8,601 nt of DNA, taken from assembly GCA_003551325.1 (NCBI GenBank), contig PUMK01000079.1, forward strand, positions 1 to 8,601, written 5' to 3'. Made by a program: the position numbers and the translations under genes. Below are positions 1-6,565 of the stretch, piece after piece. Origin of the DNA: Candidatus Acetothermia bacterium. Lineage in GTDB: Bacteria; Bipolaricaulota; Bipolaricaulia; Bipolaricaulales; Bipolaricaulaceae. Position 1 is the first letter of the stretch. Each line of letters begins with the position of its first letter. The notes beneath the pieces are model-generated. The model did no database searches and was not told where the DNA came from. It worked only from the letters and a program-made list of their open reading frames with translations.

Positions 1-20
1 CGTTCGAACGACCACCTCCC

Positions 21-1097
21 CTACACCAATACGCGCTTCAGGTCACCCGCCAACGGCACCAGCGCCGGGTCCACGAATTCCCCTTCCCGAACGAGCCATT
101 GCCCATCCGCCTCGATGCTCGAACCGAGCGAACTCCCGTCGCAATGCATGGGAGCGGGAACTTGTTTCCCTCCTGCCAGACCAGCGCTGATCTCGCCGAT
201 ACCCCAGTGCGTTGCCCCCCAGATCCTCTCGTCCTCCAGCATGTTGCCAAAGCGGCAGCGCGTGATGGCTCCCGGGTTGAAGCCAAGGCCTGTATGCGCC
301 AAGCGCATCGTCTGCGGGTGGTTGAAGCTGCGGAGGTAGGCTTCCAGGCGTCGCGCTTCCGCGCCGCCGCCAAACGACGTGATCACGCCCTCCTCAACCT
401 CGAGAACCACCGGAGAGGCCAGCACCGACATGTTGATCGCCGGCACACCGATGGCCCCGTCGAACACGATGGTGCCGTTGACACTCTCCAGCTTCGGCGC
501 CCAGGCCACCGCCCCCGGAAGGGTGAACGAACCTGGTTGAGGCTTTCCTTCCAGAAGCTCCAGTGCTCCGTGTACCGGATGGGCAGGATCCTGTTCAAAC
601 GACACATCCGTGCCACCCGGAGAGGTGATGCGCATCTTCTGGCAAGTGGAAAGCTTGTCAAGGAGCACCTTCTCGAACCGCGCCATTGCGGCGAAGTCCA
701 CCCTACCCACGCACCGCACCAGGAGGTCGACGTCGCTCGAACCCATGCAGATCGCTCGCAGTTTCTTGTTCTGAGCGGTGGCCCGATCGTACGGCGTGGT
801 GAACATGAGCCCCGAACTGTCGAGTTCGATCCAGGCGTCCGCGGCCATCAGAACCCCGGCCAGCGCTTCCACGGGCAACACCGGATCCCCGCTCTTGCCC
901 ATGGTCGCAGGACAGATGTGGTGCACAACCACAGGCTTTGCGCCGCACGCATAAGCTGCTGAGGCACAGGCATCCGCCGCCCGAGCATCGCTGCCCGTGT
1001 CCGCTGTGATCACCAGCGTCTCCCCCTCGCGAACGCCCAACAGGCGCCGCACAAGTACGTCAGCCGCCTTTCCTACCTCGTAGCCGTACTCGAACAA
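21..1097 (-). CDS. M29-fold protein of the 2,5-dihydroxypyridine dioxygenase-like (NicX-related) branch, often annotated leucyl aminopeptidase
   Basis: A 358-residue cytoplasmic protein sharing the M29 fold with the previous gene but belonging to another branch. The opening YEVGKAADVLVRRLLGVREGETLVIT and the segment STPYD-like FTTPYDRA (99-106) are typical of this branch. The two glutamates expected of M29 aminopeptidases are replaced: GAVAWAP (195-201) where the other paralogue has GGEVSLAP, and H268 (LAHTGLGFNPGA) where it has E253. H297 (ATHWGIG), H318 and D320 (MHCDG) remain. H268, H318 and D320 could form a two-His-one-carboxylate iron site, and from memory the NicX iron ligands are H265, H318 and D320. 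The molecular function is unresolved between peptidase, iron-dependent ring-opening dioxygenase and something else. The TTG start is the only one available: an in-frame TAG lies upstream at 1142-1140, and GGGGGTGGG (1109-1101) acts as the binding site. It has its own promoter. The TAG stop is followed directly by GGGAGG (20-15). Confidence 0.75.
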   Translation of the reverse strand: MFEYGYEVGKAADVLVRRLLGVREGETLVITADTGSDARAADACASAAYACGAKPVVVHHICPATMGKSGDPVLPVEALAGVLMAADAWIELDSSGLMFTTPYDRATAQNKKLRAICMGSSDVDLLVRCVGRVDFAAMARFEKVLLDKLSTCQKMRITSPGGTDVSFEQDPAHPVHGALELLEGKPQPGSFTLPGAVAWAPKLESVNGTIVFDGAIGVPAINMSVLASPVVLEVEEGVITSFGGGAEARRLEAYLRSFNHPQTMRLAHTGLGFNPGAITRCRFGNMLEDERIWGATHWGIGEISAGLAGGKQVPAPMHCDGSSLGSSIEADGQWLVREGEFVDPALVPLAGDLKRVLV

Positions 1098-1196
1098 GAT
1101 CCCACCCCCATCGGTACCGTTTTGTGTGTTATGGTTCCACTATATAGCATCATAGCGACTTCACAAGCAGGGGTCAAACGAGCCAAGATCTTGTTC
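1092..1196. repeat. Perfect 10-bp inverted repeat bracketing the promoter
   Basis: GAACAAGATC at 1092-1101 overlaps the TTG start codon, and its exact reverse complement GATCTTGTTC lies at 1187-1196, just upstream of the -35 box. The distal arm overlaps a 10-bp palindrome, CAAGATCTTG (1184-1193). The arms are about 95 bases apart centre to centre. They could be paired operator sites for a looping repressor or a coincidence. Confidence 0.4.
1149..1177 (-). promoter_or_regulatory. Sigma-70-type promoter for the second M29-fold gene
   Basis: On the minus strand a -35 box TTGACC (1177-1172) is followed after 17 bases by a -10 box TATGAT (1154-1149), matching the consensus at 5 of 6 and 5 of 6 positions with ideal spacing. 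Transcription would start near 1142, giving a leader of about 45 bases before the TTG at 1097. A TATATA (1146-1141) next to the -10 makes the region unusually AT-rich for this window. It lies in the 172-base gap 1098-1269, which holds no other gene. Confidence 0.65.
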
Positions 1197-1269
1197 TTAT
1201 TGGGTTTTCATGCGCAGGGAAGTGGGTCTGGCAGCCGTCCGTCGTTGGTTCATCAGGCGTAATGCGACT

Positions 1270-2262
1270 TCACTCTGTGAGACAGAAGAATGTGCGAGGA
1301 TCCACGCTCACGCCGTCCGCTTCCATGGTCACCGGCGCCGCGACGACCCCATCGATATGGACATCGGCGGAGACCACCGTACCCGCCGGGACGCCGCCCA
1401 TGTTGCTGTTGTCCCCGAACCCGACGTGGACGGTGCCCAACACCTTCTCGTCTTCCAGTACGTGGCCGGAGATCCGGGCAGCGGGGTTCATGCCGATGCC
1501 GATCTCGGCTACGTTCATCGCTTCAGGGCCGAAGCGCCGTAGGAACGACAGCAGCGCTTCGGCACCTTCCCCGGAAGCACCCATCAGCCTGCCGTGCGCG
1601 AGCTCCAACGTGAGCGGGGTCGATACCTTGCCCACGACGCTGATGCTCGCATCCACCACCAGCACCCCGTCGGCGCTTGCCGGGGCAAGCGAGACCTCAC
1701 CGCCGGGCAGATTGCCGAATCCCCCGGCGATGTCGCAGAGACCCCGTTCGGCAAACCACACGCCGCCTTCCACATCGAAGGTCACATCGGTGCCCGCCGG
1801 CGTCCGAACGCGTACGCGCTTCGTTCCGTTGAGGCGTGAGGCCAGCGCTTCCGTGGCCGCCGCGATGGCCTCGTAGTCGGCCCGGACGGCCGGACGCGAG
1901 AGCAGCTCCTCGTTCATGCCGGGCAGGGTAACGCCGCGCGCCCCCGCCGCGCACGCGGCTCGGCGTGCGCGGGTGTGGGACATGCTCTTCGACCGAAGGG
2001 ATGTGGCCACCACGAAGACATCACAGCCAGCCAGGGAAGCGGCGGCCAGCGCGGGGGGCTCACCGTCCCCTTCCCCGGTGGGCGGCATGATCGTCAAGCA
2101 TGGAGCAAGACCCAGTTCACGCGCGGCCTCGTAGAACGTCCATCCAACCGTCGATGCGTCTTCATCCGTGAGCACGAGGAGCGATGCGTGTCGCTCTACA
2201 CGGAGGACATGGGCAAGTGCGTGCTTCGCCCCGGCGTATGCCTCGGGGTTCACACGCACCAC
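1270..2262 (-). CDS. M29 family (aminopeptidase T-like) metallohydrolase
   Basis: A 330-residue cytoplasmic protein of the thermophilic aminopeptidase fold (COG2309), shorter than the roughly 410 residues of classical aminopeptidase T/AmpS. Residues 1 to about 145 form the variable N-terminal domain and the remainder the metal-binding domain. The M29 ligand set can be traced: E189 (PGGEVSLAP), E253 (VAEIGIGMNP), H279 (GTVHVGFG), and H302 with D304 (VHIDG). The family's LEDEK segment is at 269-273. These fit a two-metal aminopeptidase releasing N-terminal residues, although relatives of this size are poorly characterised and several carry other annotations. Three GTG codons compete for the start (2262, 2259, 2253); AGGAGG favours 2259 or 2262. 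The gene overlaps the M24 copy 2 stop, so it belongs to the same operon. No terminator follows its TGA stop before the promoter of the next gene. Confidence 0.8.
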   Translation of the reverse strand: MVRVNPEAYAGAKHALAHVLRVERHASLLVLTDEDASTVGWTFYEAARELGLAPCLTIMPPTGEGDGEPPALAAASLAGCDVFVVATSLRSKSMSHTRARRAACAAGARGVTLPGMNEELLSRPAVRADYEAIAAATEALASRLNGTKRVRVRTPAGTDVTFDVEGGVWFAERGLCDIAGGFGNLPGGEVSLAPASADGVLVVDASISVVGKVSTPLTLELAHGRLMGASGEGAEALLSFLRRFGPEAMNVAEIGIGMNPAARISGHVLEDEKVLGTVHVGFGDNSNMGGVPAGTVVSADVHIDGVVAAPVTMEADGVSVDPRTFFCLTE

Positions 2263-3443
2263 AGTGCCTCCTGGGGTACGGTGAGGTACGTGGCGCCCTG
2301 TTCGGTGACGACCACGTTCTCCTCCAGTCCGATGGGCGGAAGCCCATCCTCCTCCGTGCGGCTGTAGATGAACGGCTCCACCGTGAACACGTGTCCCGGT
2401 TCCAGCTCGATGCGCCCCCGATTGCCGTATCGGGGGACCAACGGGGCCAACGCTCCCGCGCCATCGTGCACGTGACGGCCGATCTGATGCCCGAGCGCAT
2501 GGCTGTAGGGCTCGACACCGCAGCGCTCAAGGTGCGCCCGGGCCACAGCGTCGACTTCATGCCCCTGAACGCCCGGCGCCATACGCGCCACAGCCTGCTC
2601 GATCGCATCCCGAGCTACGGAAAACCGCTCCTCAAAGGCCTTGGGGGGGCACTGTTCGCCTGGGCGAAGCACGTACAGCGTGCGGGTGAAGTCGGAGCAG
2701 TAGCCGTCCTTGTACACCCCCATGTCGATCGACACGACGTCGCCGGGCACGAGCGGGTGTTCGCCAGGTCCGCGGTGACCGATCCCCACGCGGCCCGTGC
2801 ACACCGCGGCTCCGTGCTCCCCCACCGAGCGGACGCCGTATGCCCGCTGGCGCTCCTCGATGAAGTCGCACAGCGCTCGCTCCGTCATCCCCGCCCGCGC
2901 CGATGCGCGGACGTCCTCGAACACACGGGCGGTGATCCCAATGGCTTCGCGGATCCGCCGCACCTCCTCCTCGGTCTTGAGCGCCCGCAGTCGCGATAGC
3001 ACGGGGGCCGACGACACATACGAGACATCAAGCCCCGCCTCCTCCACGATTCGCTTCAGCCTGAGGAACATGCCGTACGAAAGGCCGTCGGCGAGGAAGT
3101 CCTCCTCCGAGTAGTTCAGGGCGATGCGCTGCGGGGCAAGGGTGCGTAGCAGCTCGGTGAGCTTGGGGGCGATCCCCTCCAGCCCGTACGCGGCGACCTC
3201 GTCGAACACCCCAAGCTCTTCAATCGCCATGGCATCGTAGCCAGCAACGATCGCCTGCTTCCTTCCGTCGCTCGTGAACAGAAACACGCTCTCCCCAACC
3301 ATCGGGTAGCCTGCCACCAGCAGCGAAGCAGGATCGCGGCCCTCACGCAGGTACAGAAGCCACACGTCCGCCGAGAGCTCAGGCAGCAGACGCGCCAGTT
3401 GCTCGTGCTTCTCCCGCAGGAGGTGGCGGTCTTCCGCGGTCAT
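2250..3443 (-). CDS. M24 family metallopeptidase (Xaa-Pro aminopeptidase/prolidase-like), copy 2
   Basis: A 397-residue paralogue of the preceding gene with the same two-domain plan: N-terminal creatinase-like domain (1 to about 150), then the catalytic fold. The metal ligands are complete: D240, D251 (SIDMGV ... CSDFTRT), H319 (ALGHQIG), E356 (FTVEPFIYS) and E374 (GLEENVVVT), with H223 and H326 as likely substrate-site histidines. Both copies therefore look catalytically competent and neither is a decayed duplicate. They differ most in the segment around residues 130-150 and at the C-terminus, where copy 1 has about 8 extra residues. The ATG lies in an ATGA overlap with the copy 1 stop, with AAGGGGG (3454-3448) just upstream, so the two are probably made in similar amounts. 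M24 peptidases of this type are usually homodimers; a mixed dimer is conceivable but not shown. Its end overlaps the following M29-like gene by up to 13 bases. Confidence 0.9.
   Translation of the reverse strand: MTAEDRHLLREKHEQLARLLPELSADVWLLYLREGRDPASLLVAGYPMVGESVFLFTSDGRKQAIVAGYDAMAIEELGVFDEVAAYGLEGIAPKLTELLRTLAPQRIALNYSEEDFLADGLSYGMFLRLKRIVEEAGLDVSYVSSAPVLSRLRALKTEEEVRRIREAIGITARVFEDVRASARAGMTERALCDFIEERQRAYGVRSVGEHGAAVCTGRVGIGHRGPGEHPLVPGDVVSIDMGVYKDGYCSDFTRTLYVLRPGEQCPPKAFEERFSVARDAIEQAVARMAPGVQGHEVDAVARAHLERCGVEPYSHALGHQIGRHVHDGAGALAPLVPRYGNRGRIELEPGHVFTVEPFIYSRTEEDGLPPIGLEENVVVTEQGATYLTVPQEALWCV
2267..2272 (-). promoter_or_regulatory. Ribosome binding site of the first M29-like gene
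   Basis: A perfect AGGAGG on the minus strand sits inside the end of the second M24 gene. It is 4 bases before a GTG at 2262, 7 before a GTG at 2259 and 13 before a GTG at 2253. The 2259 codon has the best spacing, so the protein may begin one residue later than the longest reading. Confidence 0.7.
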
Positions 3444-4648
3444 AGCGCCCCCTTCCCAGGCAGCACGGTGAGCGTGCGTTGGGGCCGCGAGAGGATGTGC
3501 ACACCGTCGCCGGTGACCACCACGTTCTCCTCAAGACCGATCGGGTGCCCACGGTCGTTCTCCGTCCGGCCGTAGATGAACGGCTCCACGGTGAACACGT
3601 TGCCCTCTTCGAGGGGGACACGGCCCTTGTCCCCGTAGCGGGGAACCAGCGGGGCCAGCAACCCCCCTCCATCGTGAGAGCGCCGCCCGATCTGGTGACC
3701 GAGCGCGTTGGGGTACACAGGCATCCCTCGTCGCTCCAGCTCCTCGCGGGCCACCGCATCGACCTCGTGACCGAGCCGTCCGGGTGCCATCAACCCGATG
3801 GCCCGGTGGGTCGCCTCCATCGCCGCCTCGAACCGCTCGGCCACATGAGCCGGCGGCCTCGACTCCCCGGCACGGGGTATGTAGAACGTTCGGGTGAGAT
3901 CGGAGCAGTAACCCTTGTAGCGCACGCCCATGTCCACGGAGAGCACATCCCCCGGCTCCAGCGGGTACGGACCCGCCGTTCGGTGACCGATGCCCACACG
4001 CCCCGTGCAGATGAGCCCTCCCTCACCGAACGCTGCCTCCCCCCCGTAGTGAGCCTGTCGGGAGCGGATGAACGCCTCCACGTCGAGTTCCGTCATCCCC
4101 GGGCCGGCGAACGCGGCGAGTTCGTCGAAGATCGTCTCCGTGAGCTGTACGGCCTCCTCGATCCTTGCGCGTTCCTCCGGCGACTTCTTGGCCCGCAGCG
4201 CAGCAACGAGGCATTCGGCAGAGGGCGCATCCTCCACGACCTCGATCCCCAGGAGCTCCGCCAGGCGAAGGTACATCCCGTGGGACAGACCGTCCGCCAG
4301 GTAATCACCCGTGGAGTAGTCGAGCGCTACCCGGGCAGGACGCAACCGGTCAACCAGAGCCCTCACATGATCCGCCGGCCCCTCCAGCCCGTAGGCCACC
4401 AGCTCATCGAACACCCCGAGCTCCTCCAGGGCCAGAGCATCGTAGTTGGCCACAACAGCTGCTTTCTTGCCATCGGCGGTGAACAGGAACAGCGCTTCGC
4501 CCACCATCGGGTGCCCGGCGATCAACCAGGTGACCGGATCGCTTCCCTCCCGGCAGAACACCAACCACGCATCGGCGTCCAACCGACCGAGAAGGTGATC
4601 GAGCTGCGCGTGCTTTTCCTTGACCAGGCGAACATCATGTACGTCCAC
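3440..4648 (-). CDS. M24 family metallopeptidase (Xaa-Pro aminopeptidase/prolidase-like), copy 1
   Basis: A 402-residue cytoplasmic pita-bread metallopeptidase, expected to remove an N-terminal residue before proline or split Xaa-Pro dipeptides. Residues 1 to about 150 form the creatinase-type N-terminal domain, and about 155-402 the catalytic domain. All five dinuclear metal ligands are visible: D239 and D250 (SVDMG ... CSDLTRTF, 11 apart), H318 (ALGHQIG), E355 (FTVEPFIYG) and E373 (GLEENVVVT). Likely substrate-site histidines are H222 (GIGH) and H325 (SHDGGG). No signal peptide is seen. The GTG start is chosen for its AAAGGAG site. The protein is paralogous to the next gene: by eye about 56 of the first 90 residues are identical without gaps, and the two share the HDGxGxLAPLVPRYG segment. 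Its stop overlaps that gene's ATG in ATGA. M24 also contains creatinase and ectoine hydrolase, so a non-peptide amide substrate remains possible. The family call is secure and the substrate is not. Confidence 0.9.
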   Translation of the reverse strand: MDVHDVRLVKEKHAQLDHLLGRLDADAWLVFCREGSDPVTWLIAGHPMVGEALFLFTADGKKAAVVANYDALALEELGVFDELVAYGLEGPADHVRALVDRLRPARVALDYSTGDYLADGLSHGMYLRLAELLGIEVVEDAPSAECLVAALRAKKSPEERARIEEAVQLTETIFDELAAFAGPGMTELDVEAFIRSRQAHYGGEAAFGEGGLICTGRVGIGHRTAGPYPLEPGDVLSVDMGVRYKGYCSDLTRTFYIPRAGESRPPAHVAERFEAAMEATHRAIGLMAPGRLGHEVDAVAREELERRGMPVYPNALGHQIGRRSHDGGGLLAPLVPRYGDKGRVPLEEGNVFTVEPFIYGRTENDRGHPIGLEENVVVTGDGVHILSRPQRTLTVLPGKGAL

Positions 4649-4653
4649 GGGTT

Positions 4654-4660
4654 CTCCTTT
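4654..4660 (-). promoter_or_regulatory. Ribosome binding site of the first M24 gene
   Basis: AAAGGAG on the minus strand lies directly after the DppC stop codon and five bases before a GTG at 4648. This decides GTG as the start of the M24 peptidase and shows independent translation within the same transcript. Confidence 0.75.
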
Positions 4661-5485
4661 CTAGAACTTCCCCCGCAACTTCGGATCGAGGACATCCCGG
4701 AGCCCATCCCCCAGCATGTTGATGGAAAGCACCGACAGAAGGATGGCCAGCCCGGGGAACGTCGACACCCACCATGCGGCACGCAGCTGATGCCGCGCGG
4801 CACTGATCAGCGCACCCCATTCCGGCGTGGGCGGCCGTGCGCCCAAACCGACGAAGCTCAGCGACGAAGCCACGAAGATGGCGTGCGCCAGCCGCAGGGT
4901 GGCCATGGTCAGCGCGGGGGCGAACACCTCAGGAAGCACGTGGCGAAAGACGATACGCGCGTCCCCGGCGCCCAGGGCCCGTGCCGACTCCACAAACGGC
5001 ATCTCCTTGACCGCCAGCACCGATCCCCGAACCAGCCGCGCAAACGGGGGTGTGGAGGAGATACCGATGGCCACCGTCAGGCTCGGGAGCCCAGGGCCCA
5101 GGATGGAGATGATGAGCAGCGCCAACAGGATGGAGGGGAAGGCAAGGCCAACGTCCACGACACGCATGATCGCAGCATCGGTCACCCCTCCGAAGTAACC
5201 GGACACGAGCCCCAGTACCGTTCCGAACAAAGCCGCGATTGCCGTGGCGATGAGCCCGAGCACGAGCGAGTAGCGGGTGCCGTAGAGCACACGGCTGAAC
5301 ACGTCCCGCCCCATGTTGTCGGTCCCGAACCAGTGCTGCGCGCTGGGGGGCTGCAACCCCTCCCGAGGCGCGATCCTGGCCGGAGGGTAGGGCGTGATGT
5401 ACGGAGCGATGATCGCGATCACGCACAAGCCGAAGAGGAACAGCACCCCCACCGAGATCCTGGGATTCCTTAGTGCCCGTCTCAT
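4661..5485 (-). CDS. dppC: Peptide ABC transporter permease, DppC/OppC family
   Basis: Second inner-membrane permease of the same importer, 274 residues. It shows the family layout: a short basic N-terminus, a first membrane helix (about 11-30), the hallmark WFGTDNMGRDVFSRVLYGTR motif (52-71), further helices at about 72-96, 113-131, 133-148, 194-214 and 239-259, and the EAA loop ESARALGAGDARIVFRHVLP (166-185) that contacts the ATPase. The end, LSINMLGDGLRDVLDPKLRG, is also typical. The start ATG has GGAAG immediately before it and AAGGGGG a little further up, inside the 18-base gap after the DppB-like stop. The expected partners, a periplasmic or lipid-anchored binding protein and two ATPases, are not in the window. 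They may lie beyond an edge or be borrowed from another system. The next gene, an M24 peptidase, starts 12 bases after the TAG stop, which links uptake to peptide hydrolysis. Confidence 0.92.
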   Translation of the reverse strand: MRRALRNPRISVGVLFLFGLCVIAIIAPYITPYPPARIAPREGLQPPSAQHWFGTDNMGRDVFSRVLYGTRYSLVLGLIATAIAALFGTVLGLVSGYFGGVTDAAIMRVVDVGLAFPSILLALLIISILGPGLPSLTVAIGISSTPPFARLVRGSVLAVKEMPFVESARALGAGDARIVFRHVLPEVFAPALTMATLRLAHAIFVASSLSFVGLGARPPTPEWGALISAARHQLRAAWWVSTFPGLAILLSVLSINMLGDGLRDVLDPKLRGKF

Positions 5486-5503
5486 CTTCCGGCCCCCTTC
5501 ATC

Positions 5504-6427
5504 CTAGTCGTAGCGGATCCTTGGGTCGATGTACGCGTAGCTGAGGTCGACGAAGAGGTTCACCAGGATGAACACCCCCACGCTGAACAGGAGGAGACCC
5601 TGCACGAGCGGGAAGTCCTTGTCGGTGATCGCTCGAACAAGCTGCTGACCGACGCCGATGCGACCGAACACGGTCTCCACGATCACCGCACCGCCCAGCA
5701 TGGCACCGGCGAGCATACCGGTCATCGTCACCACAGGAATCAGCGCGTTGCGCACCACATGGCGCAGCCCCACGATGCGTTCGGAGAGGCCCTTCGATCG
5801 GGCGGTGGTCACGTAGTCGGCGTACTTCACCTCCATCACGCTGTTCCTGGCTAGCCGGGCGATCGACCCGGCGCCGAACAACCCCAGCGTCAACGACGGC
5901 AGCACGAGGTACGAGAACCCGCCCACACCGCTTGTCGGAAACCACCCAAGCCCCAGGGAGAACGCCATGATCAGCAACAGGCCGAGCCAGAAGCTTGGGG
6001 TGGAAATCCCCAGAAGCGCAAGCAACATGACCCCGTTGTCCACGAACACGCTCCGCGTGATCCCCGCCCACACGCCGGCCACCAACCCAACAAGGAGCGA
6101 AACCACGATCCCCGCTGCCGCCAGTTCCAACGTGGGCGGAATGGCCCGGGCCAGGATGTCGGCCACAGGGCGGTTCTGTTTGTACGACTCGCCGAGGTCT
6201 CCCTGCAGGACGCCCCCCAGCCACACGAAGTACCGCACAACGAACGGCTGGTTGAGCCCCAACTCCTCACGGATCACCTCCAGCCGCTCCGGAGAGGGGA
6301 TGTTGGGGAAGAACATGGCCACCACCGGGTCACCCGGAACCAGCTGCATGGCTCCGTAGATCACGATGCTGGCCACGAACAACGTCACCACCATCTGCAA
6401 GATCCGTCGCACCGCGTAACTCAGCAT
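5504..6427 (-). CDS. dppB: Peptide ABC transporter permease, DppB/OppB family
   Basis: First inner-membrane permease of a Dpp/Opp/nickel-type importer, 307 residues, the usual length. It has an N-terminal membrane helix (about 10-30), the conserved periplasmic region with GDLGESYKQNRPV (76-88), several further hydrophobic helices (about 100-123, 133-158, 173-190, 230-252, 274-296) and the EAA coupling loop (DYVTTARSKG... LRHVVRNALIP, 204-231) that docks to the ATPase. The C-terminus YAYIDPRIRYD is typical of the family. The start is firm: MLSYAVRRIL is the normal opening and an in-frame TGA lies three codons upstream (6436-6434). The nearest GGAG (6444-6441) is 13 bases upstream of the ATG, an unusually long spacing. 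The second permease gene begins 18 bases after this stop. The family assignment is secure, but peptide specificity (Dpp, Opp, Ddp or Gsi) is inferred. The symbol is at family level only. Confidence 0.92.
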   Translation of the reverse strand: MLSYAVRRILQMVVTLFVASIVIYGAMQLVPGDPVVAMFFPNIPSPERLEVIREELGLNQPFVVRYFVWLGGVLQGDLGESYKQNRPVADILARAIPPTLELAAAGIVVSLLVGLVAGVWAGITRSVFVDNGVMLLALLGISTPSFWLGLLLIMAFSLGLGWFPTSGVGGFSYLVLPSLTLGLFGAGSIARLARNSVMEVKYADYVTTARSKGLSERIVGLRHVVRNALIPVVTMTGMLAGAMLGGAVIVETVFGRIGVGQQLVRAITDKDFPLVQGLLLFSVGVFILVNLFVDLSYAYIDPRIRYD

Positions 6428-6565
6428 GTTAAGTCAGGTTCTCCGTTCTCAACAGGTCACCGACCCCACTGTGGTCCGGGGCACCAACCCCGTCCGATGC
6501 TCAACGGACAAAGCCTACGAGGCGAACGCCCACAGTGCAACTCGCCATCCCGCATTGTGGAATGA
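6428..6565 (-). other. 138-base intercistronic gap between the AspDH-like gene and the permease genes
   Basis: No gene is visible here. The gap holds several short GC-rich inverted repeats: an imperfect 9-bp stem at 6530-6560, a 5-bp stem GTCCG/CGGAC at 6492-6509 and a 5-bp stem CGGGG/CCCCG at 6477-6492. None is followed by a T-run on the minus strand, so a classical intrinsic terminator is not supported. I found no convincing -35/-10 pair for the minus strand either. The permease genes may be transcribed by read-through, with the stems affecting mRNA stability, or from a promoter that departs from the sigma-70 consensus. Confidence 0.6.
6530..6560. repeat. Imperfect 9-bp inverted repeat just after the AspDH-like stop codon
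   Basis: The arms are CCACAGTGC (6530-6538) and GCATTGTGG (6552-6560), separated by 13 bases. They pair at 8 of 9 positions, the ninth being a G-U wobble in plus-strand RNA or an A-C mismatch in minus-strand RNA. The repeat begins five bases beyond the TAG stop of the minus-strand gene. It could be an operator, an mRNA 3'-end stem or chance. The octamer CAYTGTGG within it recurs at 6467-6474. Confidence 0.4.

Noticed and set aside
1..20. The 10-bp palindrome CGTTCGAACG at 1-10 with GGGAGG at 20-15, as an operator or as the start of a further gene
   Set aside because: GGGAGG could be a ribosome binding site, but no start codon at proper spacing is visible before the window edge, and a single palindrome at the edge is too little evidence.
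99..962. A 287-codon plus-strand frame
   Set aside because: It is antisense to the M29-fold gene, has no recognisable domain and its composition is typical of a shadow frame.
1073..1111. A 12-codon minus-strand ATG frame overlapping the TTG start of the second M29-fold gene (possible upstream ORF)
   Set aside because: The ATG at 1111 has no ribosome binding site before it (the preceding bases are A-rich, then CGGTACCG), and its G-rich codons are better explained as the binding site of the TTG gene.
3479..5473. A 664-codon open frame on the plus strand
   Set aside because: It lies antisense to the DppC-like permease and M24 copy 1, both of which have clear family motifs. Its translation is rich in Arg, His, Pro and Gln with no recognisable domain, as expected of a shadow frame in GC-rich DNA.
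6477..6509. Small GC-rich stems considered as an intrinsic terminator after the AspDH-like gene
   Set aside because: The stems are only 5 bp long and no T-run follows on the minus strand.
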